The notes: generated by a model from the letters alone, not told the origin. A stretch of 64,000 bases of DNA from Prevotella vespertina (GCF_009728485.1 NZ_VVIQ01000003.1:186001-250000), one strand, 5' to 3'. Shown: positions 1-8,789, counted from the first letter of the stretch. Translations and numbers: made by a program.

Positions 1-32
1 CTTGTATCTTCATCGCTTGTGCGTTGTGCCTG

Positions 33-40
33 CAAAGTTA
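33..40 (-). promoter_or_regulatory. Bacteroidetes -7 promoter element, gene off left edge
   Basis: The minus strand reads TAACTTTG, matching the Bacteroidetes TAnnTTTG -7 consensus. The start site would be about 25 bases from the window edge, so it probably serves a minus-strand gene lying outside the window. Confidence 0.45.
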
Positions 41-84
41 CAAAAAAGTACAGATAGTAAGGCTTGAAATGCGTATGGATTGAG

Positions 85-190
85 TGAAGGAGTGCTCTTC
101 TCGATTTAAAGAGGGCGTTTCTTGATGGTGAGAAGAGCCTTTCATTGAAGTGAGAAAACGCCCTTCTCGATATGAGAAGGGCGTCTTGCC
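85..190. repeat. Intergenic palindromic array
   Basis: Several short imperfect hairpins lie back to back. The best is a perfect 11-bp stem (ACGCCCTTCTC / GAGAAGGGCGT) with a 4-base loop at about 153-178. The preceding bases hold degenerate copies of the same CTTCTC / GAGAAG words. A very similar array lies at 7836-7916. No gene is seen in 41-320. Confidence 0.5.
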
Positions 191-227
191 ATTAGGAGAT
201 ACAACTCCTATCATATGGTACAAAAAG

Positions 228-272
228 CAGAAAAGGTTGAACTACCAATGGTTAGTCCAACCTTTTCTGTCT
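228..272 (-). terminator. Rho-independent terminator of the 321-2006 lipoprotein gene
   Basis: A long hairpin whose outer 12 bp are perfect (CAGAAAAGGTTG / CAACCTTTTCTG). On the minus strand it is followed by GCTTTTTG. It lies 50 bases past the stop of the lipoprotein gene. Confidence 0.75.
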
Positions 273-320
273 TATTTATTATCATCTCAAACATCGTCTT
301 GCGATGAAGAAACAAACGTT

Positions 321-2006
321 TTATTCAAATGGTACAGCCTTGAAGCCCAACTCTCGGTTACTTGATTCTACATAGATTGTATATCCAAACGTATTATTCC
401 GTCTAAAGAATAAGTTGAAGGCATACTTGGTATTATTTCCATCAACACTATTCTTCGCAAAAGCACTTGAACTCCAATAAAAACCATTATAGCCAATATT
501 CAAACAGATTCCCCTCTCATACCATCCTAACTCAGGCAAGAAGAAATACTTATGAAGGTCTGCCTTTGCAGGAGGTGTGTCTGGGATATTATTATTCTGT
601 GCATATTCTCCACTTTCTGCGACACGTAAATCAGTTACAGGAGCCAATTCGCTTGGTGCTGTTTCCTTGTTCATGTCGGCGATATATTGCCTTTTCAGAA
701 TCCACATACCACCCTTATAAAGATGACCTAAGAAAGAGAATAATTGATTCCTATCGCCATGTGGGTCGCCCTTAACTACATACCATGCCATCTCGTTAGC
801 ATTTGGTAACTTCTTAAATAGTTCTGTTTGCGCATCATTCCTAACACCATCTCCAGGGAATGAAGTATTACAATAACGATCTACATCACCACTCTTTGGG
901 TAGTTCTCATTATATGATTCTGGACCATTAACAGTTCCTACAGAAGTTGAACCATTCTTCCAAGGCTGCCAGATAGGGGCTGTTCCACCCGTCTGATGTG
1001 GATACCAATAGTTCTGCTTAGCATCCCACATATAGTAATTCTGGTCGAAGTTTGGAATTTCCATATCCACTTTCATGTTGTAAGTGATATTCTCCTTATA
1101 GGTAAAAGTACCATAATCCTTTGTTACTACACCCTTGGTTCCTGTTCCGGTGTCCTCCAAATAAAACTTAGCCGTGAGTTTGTGTGCGCCTGGCTTTATA
1201 ACGACAAACGAGCCATTAGTAGCCATATCCGCTGTAGTCTTGCTTAAAGGGAACCCATCTCTATACTGGCTTGGAGAAAGGAGACCACCACCAAGTGAGT
1301 TTGATTTTAGGGTGATTGTCTTGCTAACAGCGTCATCTTCCAACTGATTGGTTGTCGTATTCAGGGTATAAGTACCTGCAATATTCCCATCAGAAGTCAA
1401 CTCTATCTTACTGATACGTGTCGAACTTAATTCTGTCTTACCATTGAAAGGCATAAAGCAAAGTATAGCAGCCTTGTGCTGAAGAGTGAACTTAAAGTTA
1501 CCATCAGCTGTCTTTGAAGTAGTAGCCATACCCCAATCGCCATATTTGCCAACGTCTAAACCACTATTAGGCTTCATTTGCTGCTGTGTAGAAGCAAATT
1601 TTATTTTCTTATCAGTGCCTTCCTTTCCGAGATAAAGCACCCTATAACTACTCTTCTTCTTATACTGTCCTGGTACTTGGAAGGTGAATGACTCCTTCTC
1701 TTGGATAGGGGTAAACGTTTCAGGACCGCCTTCAATCGTATTTGTACTCTGCTGCCATACGCCATTGTCATCTTCTACCCATATCTTATCACCAGATGTC
1801 CATTTGAAAACTTTTGGATAAGTGATAGAAGTACGTGTCATTACTGCACCACCAGTAAAAGAGGTTAAGTGTTCATTCTTATGTTCCTTTTCTTCTGTCT
1901 TGTTCTTCTCTAACATGTCATCTTGAGCACATGAGGTGAGACTTAAACCTATCGCCAGAGCAGCACCAAGAACAAAGAGGTTAATCTTCATAAAATTGTT
2001 ATTCAT
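321..2006 (-). CDS. Fimbrillin-like surface lipoprotein with C-terminal YWS domain
   Basis: A 561-residue secreted lipoprotein. The N-terminus has a hydrophobic signal ending in the lipobox L-T-S-C (Cys26). The cysteine is followed by A-Q-D-D, which resembles the Bacteroidetes surface-export signal. The first half looks like the beta-rich fimbrillin-type folds common in Prevotella. The last ~150 residues end in a G-F-Y-W-S-S ... R-E-L-G-F-K-A-V pattern that parallels the G-Y-Y-W-S ... Y-G-F-S-V-R-A-V ending of the DGR target at 20091-22820. It has no nucleotide match to the template repeat, so it appears to be a non-diversified relative. It is transcribed after the small peptide at 2051-2272 from one promoter. 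The exact ligand and pilus role are unknown. Confidence 0.75.
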   Translation of the reverse strand: MNNNFMKINLFVLGAALAIGLSLTSCAQDDMLEKNKTEEKEHKNEHLTSFTGGAVMTRTSITYPKVFKWTSGDKIWVEDDNGVWQQSTNTIEGGPETFTPIQEKESFTFQVPGQYKKKSSYRVLYLGKEGTDKKIKFASTQQQMKPNSGLDVGKYGDWGMATTSKTADGNFKFTLQHKAAILCFMPFNGKTELSSTRISKIELTSDGNIAGTYTLNTTTNQLEDDAVSKTITLKSNSLGGGLLSPSQYRDGFPLSKTTADMATNGSFVVIKPGAHKLTAKFYLEDTGTGTKGVVTKDYGTFTYKENITYNMKVDMEIPNFDQNYYMWDAKQNYWYPHQTGGTAPIWQPWKNGSTSVGTVNGPESYNENYPKSGDVDRYCNTSFPGDGVRNDAQTELFKKLPNANEMAWYVVKGDPHGDRNQLFSFLGHLYKGGMWILKRQYIADMNKETAPSELAPVTDLRVAESGEYAQNNNIPDTPPAKADLHKYFFLPELGWYERGICLNIGYNGFYWSSSAFAKNSVDGNNTKYAFNLFFRRNNTFGYTIYVESSNRELGFKAVPFE

Positions 2007-2050
2007 TACTTGTTAAGACCTTTAGTTGTATCATCATTTAGAATTACTCA

Positions 2051-2272
2051 CTATTCATTTCCCCACATAATGGCAGATTTTGCCCCATTAGAGGAACCAC
2101 TAACAGGCTGAGGTCCATCTTCATTATTTGCATCTTGATGGTCGCCAGTGACTGTCGGATGCTCTTGCGTGGGTGGAGAACCTGCCAAAATTGGCACAAC
2201 ATCAACAACTAAACTTCTCGTTTGAGGCCGTGTATAGACACTTCTTAGACCTCTTGTTACTTTCTTCTTCAT
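2051..2272 (-). CDS. Small LAGSP-motif peptide upstream of lipoprotein
   Basis: A 73-residue product starting MKKK, basic at the N-terminus, with the motif I-L-A-G-S-P near residues 28-33 and an acidic, Gly/Asn-rich second half. It has no signal peptide or membrane segment. It lies 44 bases before the fimbrillin-like lipoprotein and after a promoter at 2477-2484, so the two are probably co-transcribed. A second peptide with L-L-A-G-S-P at 22993-23190 occupies the same place in front of the DGR target lipoprotein. I recognise this as a recurring type of small Bacteroidales ORF but know of no assigned function. Confidence 0.6.
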   Translation of the reverse strand: MKKKVTRGLRSVYTRPQTRSLVVDVVPILAGSPPTQEHPTVTGDHQDANNEDGPQPVSGSSNGAKSAIMWGNE

Positions 2273-2476
2273 TCTGTAATATAAATTGTTTTTGGGATAA
2301 ATGAGTTATTTTAAAGTTATACTTTTGATTTCTTCGTGGTCTACCAATAACGAACATAAAACTTCTATGGCGACTCTTTTCTCTGTTATATTCATTCTCT
2401 TGAATGACAGAGCCATCTCACAAGTGGTATATTCGTTCTCTTGTTAAACTAATCGTTCTCTTAAGTTTATTGCTTG

Positions 2477-2484
2477 CAAAGGTA
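2477..2484 (-). promoter_or_regulatory. -7 element for the LAGSP peptide/lipoprotein operon
   Basis: The minus strand reads TACCTTTG. The predicted start is near 2470, which gives a leader of about 200 bases (2273-2470). That leader contains several CTCTTG/CAAGAG-type short inverted words but no ORF I can support. The bases up to 2741 hold no gene. Confidence 0.6.
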
Positions 2485-2741
2485 AATATAAATTTTTAAA
2501 AAGCAAAAGCACAATTATACTTATTTCTCTATAATAAAAGAAACGGGGGCATTACTTTCCATTTAAAGGACAAGTTAAAACTAAGAGAAATCAAGTTTGC
2601 TGTCATTCTTATCATTGCTTTTCCATTAAAAAAGCATTGTAAACCCACGAGTTAGTGCAAACATTAAATATGACAGCCAATAAAAACAAAACTAAATCAG
2701 GGATTTATCGTGTGTTATAGAGAGCTTTTATTTTAGGTAAA

Positions 2742-3758
2742 TCACTTTGCTTTGTCCACAACTTGCAACAAGTCACGTCCCCGTACATGCTTATTTGCAA
2801 ATAGGCGAATGATATTCTGGAAAGGAGCTGGCATGTGTGCAAAGTCGCTATTATCACAGTCAAAGACTGTACGCCTATTTACATTAAGCCATACACATAC
2901 ATCTCCTTGACCATAATGTTCAACGTCTTCGTTATAACTTATATATTCCTCTGGATGCTGGTGAATGAAAGCAACAATACTATCATTCGCCTCCTGGGAT
3001 AACTTAAAACTAACTTCATTCTTAGAATCAAACCCGCCCCCGTCTACACTCATCATCCGTGTCCGTGTGTTATATTCGAACTCATAGTTTGGAAGAGACC
3101 TTCCGTAACACGATAAATGACCATTGAGAACATAGTTTCGTTCCTTCATTAGATACGACTTACGTAGGTTTAGGACTTCCTTCTGATGCCGCTTATATAA
3201 TAAGGAGTCAGTAACAAAAAGGCTATAAGCCTTCATACCTCGACCTTCATCAAGCTTATTATCCGACCATGCAATCAGCGCTCCCCATTGATCATAGAAC
3301 TTCCATTGTGCAGAATCAGGGATTATCGGTGAATCCCCAGTGAACCCTTGAGACTTCACCTTATCTACTATTACTCCCCTATCGCACACGAAGAACGAAC
3401 ACACCTGTGACGCATAACCATCTGTAATGATATGAGTCTTATCCTTATACCATACCGCCTTCGGTCCATCAATAGAGAACGCAAACAAACCAACAACACC
3501 ACAGACGAGAACGATAACACTCATAAGGATGATGACCAACACACCCAATATCTCATTATAGTTAAAGCTCTTTCGGATTACTTTCCCTATAGGATAAAAC
3601 CATATAGGAAGTGTGCCAAGCATGCCATAGTATAATAAGGTATCGAATAAGGGTTCCATCCGCAAATCTGCTGGTAGACATATATGTAATGCCCACCAAC
3701 AGAAACTTAGTAGGATGTGAACCCAGAAGATGGAATATACAATCCGCTTAGTTGTCAT
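2742..3758 (-). CDS. Membrane protein of unknown function
   Basis: A 338-residue protein. The first ~110 residues contain about three hydrophobic segments (residues 7-28, 40-57 and 70-95), followed by a ~230-residue soluble domain. I do not recognise the family. The soluble part has no metal-binding or nucleotide-binding signature that I can name. It lies 38 bases upstream-side of queF on the same strand but has no evident link to queuosine synthesis. The start codon gives a Thr-Thr-Lys-Arg n-region before the first membrane helix, which is a sensible topology. Confidence 0.6.
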   Translation of the reverse strand: MTTKRIVYSIFWVHILLSFCWWALHICLPADLRMEPLFDTLLYYGMLGTLPIWFYPIGKVIRKSFNYNEILGVLVIILMSVIVLVCGVVGLFAFSIDGPKAVWYKDKTHIITDGYASQVCSFFVCDRGVIVDKVKSQGFTGDSPIIPDSAQWKFYDQWGALIAWSDNKLDEGRGMKAYSLFVTDSLLYKRHQKEVLNLRKSYLMKERNYVLNGHLSCYGRSLPNYEFEYNTRTRMMSVDGGGFDSKNEVSFKLSQEANDSIVAFIHQHPEEYISYNEDVEHYGQGDVCVWLNVNRRTVFDCDNSDFAHMPAPFQNIIRLFANKHVRGRDLLQVVDKAK

Positions 3759-3796
3759 AACAATCAGTATTTGTTATGGATAAGGAACGTGCTCCC

Positions 3797-4252
3797 TTAT
3801 TCGTGCGTGATGAACCGTTGCTCGGCTAACTGCTCGTATTTCGTACCCTTACGACCATAATTAGCGTATGGATAGATACTGATTCCCCCACGTGGAGTGA
3901 AGATGCCTGTCACCTCGATGTACTTAGGATCCATGAGCTTAATGAGGTCCTTCATAATAATATTCACACAATCTTCATGGAAATCACCATGATTACGGAA
4001 GCTAAAAAGATAGAGTTTAAGACTCTTACTCTCAACCATTCGCTCGTCAGGGACGTATGAGATACGTATCTCTGCAAAATCGGGTTGTCCCGTAATAGGG
4101 CACAGACTCGTGAACTCAGGACAGTTGAAACGCACCCAATAGTCATTCTCTAGATGCTTGTTCATAAACGTCTCCAACACCTCTGGCGCATAATCCATTC
4201 TGTATTGGGTTGCAGAACCTAACGACTGCAAGCCCTCTTCGTTTCTTTCCAT
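3797..4252 (-). CDS. queF: NADPH-dependent 7-cyano-7-deazaguanine reductase
   Basis: Reduces preQ0 to preQ1 with NADPH in queuosine biosynthesis. At 151 residues it matches the short, unimodular QueF type. Visible hallmarks are the active-site Cys in [11 protein letters not shown] (about residues 48-58), the QueF substrate/NADPH motif E-S-K-S-L-K-L-Y (about 75-82), and the downstream H-G-D-F-H-E-D-C segment. It has its own -7 element at 4276-4283. A queuosine-precursor transporter gene lies on the same strand at 4918-5610, supporting a salvage/synthesis locus split by a palindromic spacer. Confidence 0.95.
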   Translation of the reverse strand: MERNEEGLQSLGSATQYRMDYAPEVLETFMNKHLENDYWVRFNCPEFTSLCPITGQPDFAEIRISYVPDERMVESKSLKLYLFSFRNHGDFHEDCVNIIMKDLIKLMDPKYIEVTGIFTPRGGISIYPYANYGRKGTKYEQLAEQRFITHE

Positions 4253-4275
4253 AATCGTTTCTATTGTTTTACTTG

Positions 4276-4283
4276 CAAAGGTA
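4276..4283 (-). promoter_or_regulatory. -7 element for queF
   Basis: The minus strand reads TACCTTTG, 24 bases before the queF start codon. I cannot fit a preQ1 riboswitch into the ~17-base leader. Confidence 0.6.
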
Positions 4284-4440
4284 ATACATTGTTAGTAAAT
4301 TGCAAACACCATCCCCATATATTACCTCTCTAACCAACATCTTATAGGCTTCGAGGTCCTCTCCCACCCGTTCCATTATTATTTACTCCACGTCTGCGAA
4401 TCATTTCTCACGTGCTCTGCATCTTTTACAAACGTATAAA

Positions 4441-4506
4441 AAGTTTGTTTCATCATGAAGAGACACTCGTTTCATCATGATGAAACACAAGTTTCATCGT
4501 GATGAG
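4441..4506. repeat. Palindromic array in the queF-transporter spacer
   Basis: Three consecutive near-palindromes of the type GTTTCATCATGATGAAAC separated by a few bases. They lie in a ~665-bp spacer (4253-4917) that otherwise holds no supportable gene. An apparent ORF on each strand here is created by the repeat itself. Confidence 0.5.
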
Positions 4507-4857
4507 ACAAATAAAAGGTACGGGAGATAAAGACGTAAAACACATGAGAAAAGAAGAAGATACAAGGAAGAAACTGAGTGAAACTGTATTAGACAAGGAG
4601 CGCAAACGCACAACTAATAGGAATCGATATTGACCAATCCGAATAGCAAGCGGGGTTCTGGTTTGTTGTGCAACCTTACTCATAGTAAGCTCACTCGCAT
4701 AAAGTTGCTCTGCATTAGATTAGATATTTACCGATGTTTGTCTTCTTATTTTGCCTCACAACACTATCCCTGCTTTGAGACAATATTAGGTACACTATCA
4801 GAACTTACAGAAGATTTGCATCCATGAGATACTACTACTCAAGCCTTACTTACATCG

Positions 4858-4897
4858 AGAAAGGGGATGTGCCAACCGATTGGCACATCCCCTTTTA
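4858..4897. terminator. Hairpin terminator downstream of the transporter
   Basis: A perfect 15-bp stem beginning AAGGGGATGTGCCAA with a 4-base loop. The T-run lies on the plus-strand side. It lies 21 bases past the stop of the minus-strand transporter gene and may act on both strands. Confidence 0.65.
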
Positions 4898-4917
4898 ATT
4901 GTTTATTCCCTTGTGTG

Positions 4918-5610
4918 CTACTGCAAAGAAAATATCTTCCAAATACTGTAATTCACACCATTGTCATAGACATCTTCCCCTTCATGCGCCTTTAAAGCCT
5001 TCACTACACGGATGGTGATAGGCAAAGCTATTACCTCGTAAAGCGTCTTTAAGACTACCTGCCAGAGCATTAGTTTTGGCAATTCTGGAGTTGGAACAAC
5101 GCCACCCAACGCCAATGGGAAGAAGATAAGAGAGTCAAGGCTCTCACCTGCAATGGTACTCAAGATGGCACGCCATGAGAAATGACGACCTCCATCACGT
5201 AGCTTCATCTTACTCATTACGTAGGCATTAGCGAATGAACCTACGATGAAAGCTACGAAAGAGGCTGCTGCCACACGTGGAGCAAGACCAAAGATAGCAT
5301 GAAACCCTGCTTCGTTAGTCCAATAAGGAGCACCAGGAATCCAATCACATAAAGCCCCCATAGATACGAAGAAGAAGTTCATTGCAAAACCTGTCCATAT
5401 TAACAGACGTGCTTTTTGGAACCCCCATACCTCACAAACACAGTCGTTGATGATGTAAGAGATGGGGAAGACGATGAGTCCACCCGTCAATGAGATACCT
5501 AACACAGAGATTTGCTTTGTCTCGAGCGTGTTTGCCGCAATAAGGCAAACGCAAAAGAGGATGCTGAAAAGCATAAACAGCACACTCACTTGTTGTCTAC
5601 TTTTTATCAT
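4918..5610 (-). CDS. yhhQ: Queuosine precursor transporter (YhhQ/QPTR family)
   Basis: A 230-residue integral membrane protein with about six hydrophobic helices, of the DUF165/VUT1 family known to import queuosine precursors such as preQ0/preQ1. Family features visible are the S-Y-I-I-N-D-x-x-x-E-V-W-G segment around residues 51-63 and the later G-E-S-L-D-S-L-I-F-F-P motif around 153-163. It is on the same strand as queF, though separated by a terminator and the palindromic spacer, and has its own -7 element. Function is inferred from family and context. Confidence 0.85.
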   Translation of the reverse strand: MIKSRQQVSVLFMLFSILFCVCLIAANTLETKQISVLGISLTGGLIVFPISYIINDCVCEVWGFQKARLLIWTGFAMNFFFVSMGALCDWIPGAPYWTNEAGFHAIFGLAPRVAAASFVAFIVGSFANAYVMSKMKLRDGGRHFSWRAILSTIAGESLDSLIFFPLALGGVVPTPELPKLMLWQVVLKTLYEVIALPITIRVVKALKAHEGEDVYDNGVNYSIWKIFSLQ

Positions 5611-5665
5611 TGTCTTGTTTTGTTAAAGGGGGTTGAGCAAGTACCCCTATTCAATTAAGCGGCTG

Positions 5666-5673
5666 CAAAGGTA
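5666..5673 (-). promoter_or_regulatory. -7 element for the queuosine precursor transporter
   Basis: The minus strand reads TACCTTTG, 56 bases upstream of the start codon at 5610. Confidence 0.55.
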
Positions 5674-5746
5674 CGCTTTTTATCTGAACTACCATAATAA
5701 GCCCTAAAAAAAAGCTAAATACACGTGGAGATAAGCATATTTTCAT

Positions 5747-5754
5747 TACTTTTG
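5747..5754 (+). promoter_or_regulatory. -7 element for the TlpA-like gene
   Basis: TACTTTTG on the plus strand, 20 bases before the start codon at 5774. Confidence 0.55.
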
Positions 5755-5773
5755 TAACCATAATATAAACCAA

Positions 5774-6619
5774 ATGAAAGATATGAAGAAAATCATTTTA
5801 ATGACCATGTTGGCTGCTACAACACTTGCTGCTAGTGCGCAAGATACAAAGCCATACGAGAGTAAGATGTCGCAGATTGAGACTGAATATAATAAGTTGA
5901 AAGCTGAATTTGAAGTCCTCAAACAGAAGGATCCATCTACATTTACTGATGCAGACAAGGCTAAGATTGGAGAAATCATGGCAAAGGCTGACTCACTAGA
6001 TAGTGTTCAGTTGGCTACTGTTCTAGAGATTGCTGATAAGTTCAAGACTACTACTTTCCCTGCAAAATATATTGCGGAGGTGGCTGACGGACTAGAATAT
6101 GCAGACTTGAAGAGGCTATGTGACCCATCAACGGGCTATTACAATGCGCCAGAGATGAAGAAAGCCAAAGATTTATATGAGATGTATAAGCTACGCGAAC
6201 CAGGCTCTATGTATAAGGAGTTGGTAATGACCGACCTCAATGGTAAGCAAATGAAGCTAAGCGATTGGGCAGGTAAGGGTAAGTATGTGTTCGTTGACTT
6301 CTGGGCTAGCTGGTGTGCGCCTTGCCGCAAGGAGATGCCTAACGTTGTGGAGGCTTATAAGAGATATAAGGACAAGGGACTAGAGATTATTGGTGTTAGT
6401 TTCGATGACAACAAACTCAAATGGTCATCTGCTGTTGAGAAGCTCGGTATGACTTGGCCTCAGATGTCTGACCTGAAAGGCTGGCAGTCTGCTGCTGGTA
6501 AGGTTTATGGCATTCGTTCTATTCCTTCAAACATACTGCTCGATAAGGACGGCAAAATCATTGCAATGGATCTAAGAGGTGAAGCTTTGCAGACAGAATT
6601 AGCAAAGTTATTGAAGTAA
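5774..6619 (+). CDS. TlpA/ResA-like periplasmic thiol-disulfide reductase
   Basis: A 281-residue exported protein. A signal peptide ends near A-A-S-A-Q (residue ~24). Next is a ~120-residue helical region rich in Lys/Glu, like the N-terminal domain of many Bacteroidetes TlpA proteins, then a thioredoxin fold from about residue 150. The redox motif W-C-A-P-C is clear at about residues 180-184, and the cis-Pro loop (I-R-S-I-P-S) lies near 255. It probably reduces or isomerises disulfides in the periplasm; the partner is not visible. A shorter start at codon 4 is equally possible. It is monocistronic, with a hairpin terminator after it. Confidence 0.85.
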   Translation: MKDMKKIILMTMLAATTLAASAQDTKPYESKMSQIETEYNKLKAEFEVLKQKDPSTFTDADKAKIGEIMAKADSLDSVQLATVLEIADKFKTTTFPAKYIAEVADGLEYADLKRLCDPSTGYYNAPEMKKAKDLYEMYKLREPGSMYKELVMTDLNGKQMKLSDWAGKGKYVFVDFWASWCAPCRKEMPNVVEAYKRYKDKGLEIIGVSFDDNKLKWSSAVEKLGMTWPQMSDLKGWQSAAGKVYGIRSIPSNILLDKDGKIIAMDLRGEALQTELAKLLK

Positions 6620-6625
6620 TATATA

Positions 6626-6665
6626 TAAAGTGTGTCAGATAGCTGCGCTATTTGACACACTTTAT
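6626..6665. terminator. Bidirectional hairpin terminator
   Basis: AAAGTGTGTCA pairs with TGACACACTTT around an internal AT/GC loop, with T-runs on both sides. It separates two convergent genes. Confidence 0.75.
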
Positions 6666-7610
6666 TTAATAACACAACACGACCATATAACCGATAAACA
6701 CTATTGTAAGGACTACTCCTTCCCACCTTGCAATCTTATACTTCGTGAAGGAGAAAAGCCATACTAACAGCGTTGAGACTACCATCATTGAGAGGTCTAA
6801 CATTGTTATACCTTGCAAGTGCATAGGAGTTATTACACCTGTAACGCCCAAGATTGCTAGAATATTAAACACATTCGAGCCTAAGACATTGCCAATAGCA
6901 ATGCCACTATTACCTTTGCGCGCAGAAACAACACTTGTTGCTAACTCTGGTAGGGAGGTTCCTCCAGCCACAATGGTTAGTCCGATGACTGCTTCCGACA
7001 CACCGATATGCTCTGCCACCTTCGTTGCTCCTTCCACAAAAAGGTTACTGCCCCCTATCAAACAAGCTAATCCAACGATTATCCATACGATAGAAAGCCA
7101 TGCTGCCATAGGTTTTTTCTTATCTTCAATGGGCTCTGTCTTAGCTGTGGTATCATCTTCTTTCGTCTTAGCACCCTTCAAGGTGACATACATAAAGACA
7201 AGGAATAGCACAAAGAGGATGCCTGCATCCAACCTACTAATATTACCATCAAGACACATTATTAGTAATACAACTGAGGCAAATAACGCAAAAGGTATAT
7301 CCTTCCGAACGGTTGACTTCAAGATAGTCATAGGTGCTACCCACGCGGAGACACCAACTATCAACAGCGTATTAAAGATGTTCGAACCAACGATGTTACC
7401 TACAGCCAAGTCGGTAGTACCTTTGAGTGCAGACACAAGACTCACACAAAACTCAGGCATACTTGTGCCCATCGCAACTATTGTTAACCCTATCACAATC
7501 TGTGGCATCTTCATTTTCTCAGCCACTGCTACAGCCCCGTCAGTCAGTCGGTCGGCTCCCCATAAAACGAGCACAATGCCCACGAGGATAAATAAAACAT
7601 TTAGTATCAT
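6666..7610 (-). CDS. Calcium/sodium antiporter, CaCA family
   Basis: A 314-residue inner-membrane exchanger of the YrbG type. It shows the two inverted alpha repeats diagnostic of CaCA proteins: G-T-S-M-P-E-F (about residues 48-54) followed by V-G-N-I-V-G-S-N-I-F-N-T, and G-G-T-S-L-P-E-L-A-T followed by I-G-N-V-L-G-S-N-V-F-N-I in the second half. About ten hydrophobic helices are split by a charged loop near residue 150. It exports Ca2+ in exchange for Na+ (family knowledge). It has its own -7 element (TATCTTTG on the minus strand, 7634-7641). Confidence 0.9.
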   Translation of the reverse strand: MILNVLFILVGIVLVLWGADRLTDGAVAVAEKMKMPQIVIGLTIVAMGTSMPEFCVSLVSALKGTTDLAVGNIVGSNIFNTLLIVGVSAWVAPMTILKSTVRKDIPFALFASVVLLIMCLDGNISRLDAGILFVLFLVFMYVTLKGAKTKEDDTTAKTEPIEDKKKPMAAWLSIVWIIVGLACLIGGSNLFVEGATKVAEHIGVSEAVIGLTIVAGGTSLPELATSVVSARKGNSGIAIGNVLGSNVFNILAILGVTGVITPMHLQGITMLDLSMMVVSTLLVWLFSFTKYKIARWEGVVLTIVFIGYMVVLCY

Positions 7611-7633
7611 ATACTTCTTACTCTTTTGGCGGG

Positions 7634-7641
7634 CAAAGATA
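7634..7641 (-). promoter_or_regulatory. -7 element for the CaCA antiporter
   Basis: TATCTTTG on the minus strand, 24 bases before the start codon. Confidence 0.55.
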
Positions 7642-7835
7642 CAAATAAAAAGCTATATGCCAAAATGTTAGTTCTGCATCAATTATGGGCTACTTACAAT
7701 GCAGTTATTTGATAAATAGCCCTCATTTCATCCATTATTTGCTTCCAAGTTGCCCCTCTTCACAATATGAAAGAGACTAAGGTCTATGTGTAACAAGGCT
7801 ATGCCTTGTTAGCCAAGAACAAAGGTAGCACAAAT

Positions 7836-7916
7836 GAAGAGACGCTCTTCTTGACATGAAGAGAGCCTTTCCTTACAACAAGGAAACGCCCTTCTCAATT
7901 AGAGAAAAGCGTCTCC
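7836..7916. repeat. Intergenic palindromic array, second copy of the 85-190 type
   Basis: Alternating GAAGAG.CTCTTC and GCCCTTCTC.GAGAA words forming adjacent short hairpins, closely resembling 85-190. The surrounding gap 7642-7980 holds no gene. An additional C/T-rich palindrome at 7929-7955 resembles the REP-like elements elsewhere in the window. Confidence 0.5.
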
Positions 7917-7980
7917 TTATATTTCCCTTTAGGTACTCCCCCTCCTTGAGAGGAGCTGGAGGAAGTTCTATATATGCTCT

Positions 7981-8652
7981 TTAGCCAGCAAGCCCACGTC
8001 GATTAAGGATCTTAATAATCTTACCCTTAATCTCGATAGCACCCTCTTTCTCCAAATCGGAAAGCACACGCAGAAGAGAGAACTTCTGTATTCCGAATGA
8101 ATCAGCAATCTCTTGACGTGAGCGCTCAAGGTGTATCTCATTACTACCCTGCTCTCCTGCACGCTCTAAAAGTAGGTAGGCTACCTTCTCACGGACGGTA
8201 AAGAGACTAAGAATCTTCATCTTTTGCGTAAGGAAAACATCTATATTAGAAAGGATACGAATGAAATTCATGCGGATAGCATCATCATTATCAATAAGTG
8301 ACTTCAGGCTATCGGGCTTCATACGAAACAATTCCACACGACCATCAGTCTCGACACTAACGGGTAGACTTCGGTCTTTAGAGAAGATAAATGCAGGTGC
8401 AACAAGATTGCCACTTCGCAGTCGGCTCACCTCTACTTGCTTACCCGACAGGGCTGCCATACGGCATATCAACACACCACTCACCACAATATCTACTGAT
8501 CGACAAGGCATTCCTGCCAATGCATAAACATCATGCGGAGGTAGAGAAACCAGCTGATGTGGAACGTTCCCCAGCGTTATTTCTATCTCAATATCACTCA
8601 TCCCTGCAAAGAGCGGACAGGCACGAAGAGCTTTCATAACATTACTTTCCAT
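7981..8652 (-). CDS. Crp/Fnr-family transcription regulator
   Basis: A 223-residue regulator with an N-terminal cyclic-nucleotide-binding-type beta roll (about 20-130), a dimer helix, and a C-terminal winged helix (about 150-215) with R-S-R-Q-E-I-A-D-S-F-G-I-Q as the helix-turn-helix. There are no Fnr-type N-terminal cysteine clusters. The -7 element at 8658-8665 puts the transcription start almost on the first ATG. Either the mRNA is leaderless or translation starts at Met6 (8637). It is divergent from a hemerythrin-type repair gene, as seen for regulators responding to nitrosative or redox stress; that regulatory link is inference. Confidence 0.85.
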   Translation of the reverse strand: MESNVMKALRACPLFAGMSDIEIEITLGNVPHQLVSLPPHDVYALAGMPCRSVDIVVSGVLICRMAALSGKQVEVSRLRSGNLVAPAFIFSKDRSLPVSVETDGRVELFRMKPDSLKSLIDNDDAIRMNFIRILSNIDVFLTQKMKILSLFTVREKVAYLLLERAGEQGSNEIHLERSRQEIADSFGIQKFSLLRVLSDLEKEGAIEIKGKIIKILNRRGLAG

Positions 8653-8657
8653 GCCTG

Positions 8658-8665
8658 CAAAGATA
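8658..8665 (-). promoter_or_regulatory. -7 element for the Crp-family regulator
   Basis: TATCTTTG on the minus strand, only 5 bases from the annotated ATG at 8652. Confidence 0.5.
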
Positions 8666-8751
8666 CAAAGAATACTTGTAATCCTATACTTTTAACGTGC
8701 TTTAACCCGATATGGTCACATTTGTTACTCCCTTTCTTCCGTTATTTTTGA

Positions 8752-8759
8752 TACTTTTG
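8752..8759 (+). promoter_or_regulatory. -7 element for the hemerythrin-DUF488 operon
   Basis: TACTTTTG on the plus strand, 30 bases before the start codon at 8790. The divergent regulator gene starts 100 bases away. Confidence 0.55.
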
Positions 8760-8789
8760 CAAGCAAGAACAAGATAACAATTTAAAGAT

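Noticed and set aside
321-500. Second variable repeat in the 321-2006 lipoprotein
   Set aside because: The C-terminal protein pattern is similar, but there is no nucleotide match to the TR, so it is not a recipient of this DGR.
4453-4827. Coding genes in the queF-transporter spacer
   Set aside because: The ORFs on both strands run through palindromic repeats and end at arbitrary points; no conserved features.
6745-7671. 308-codon plus-strand ORF antisense to the CaCA antiporter
   Set aside because: The minus-strand frame has clear CaCA motifs; the plus frame is its shadow with no recognisable domain.
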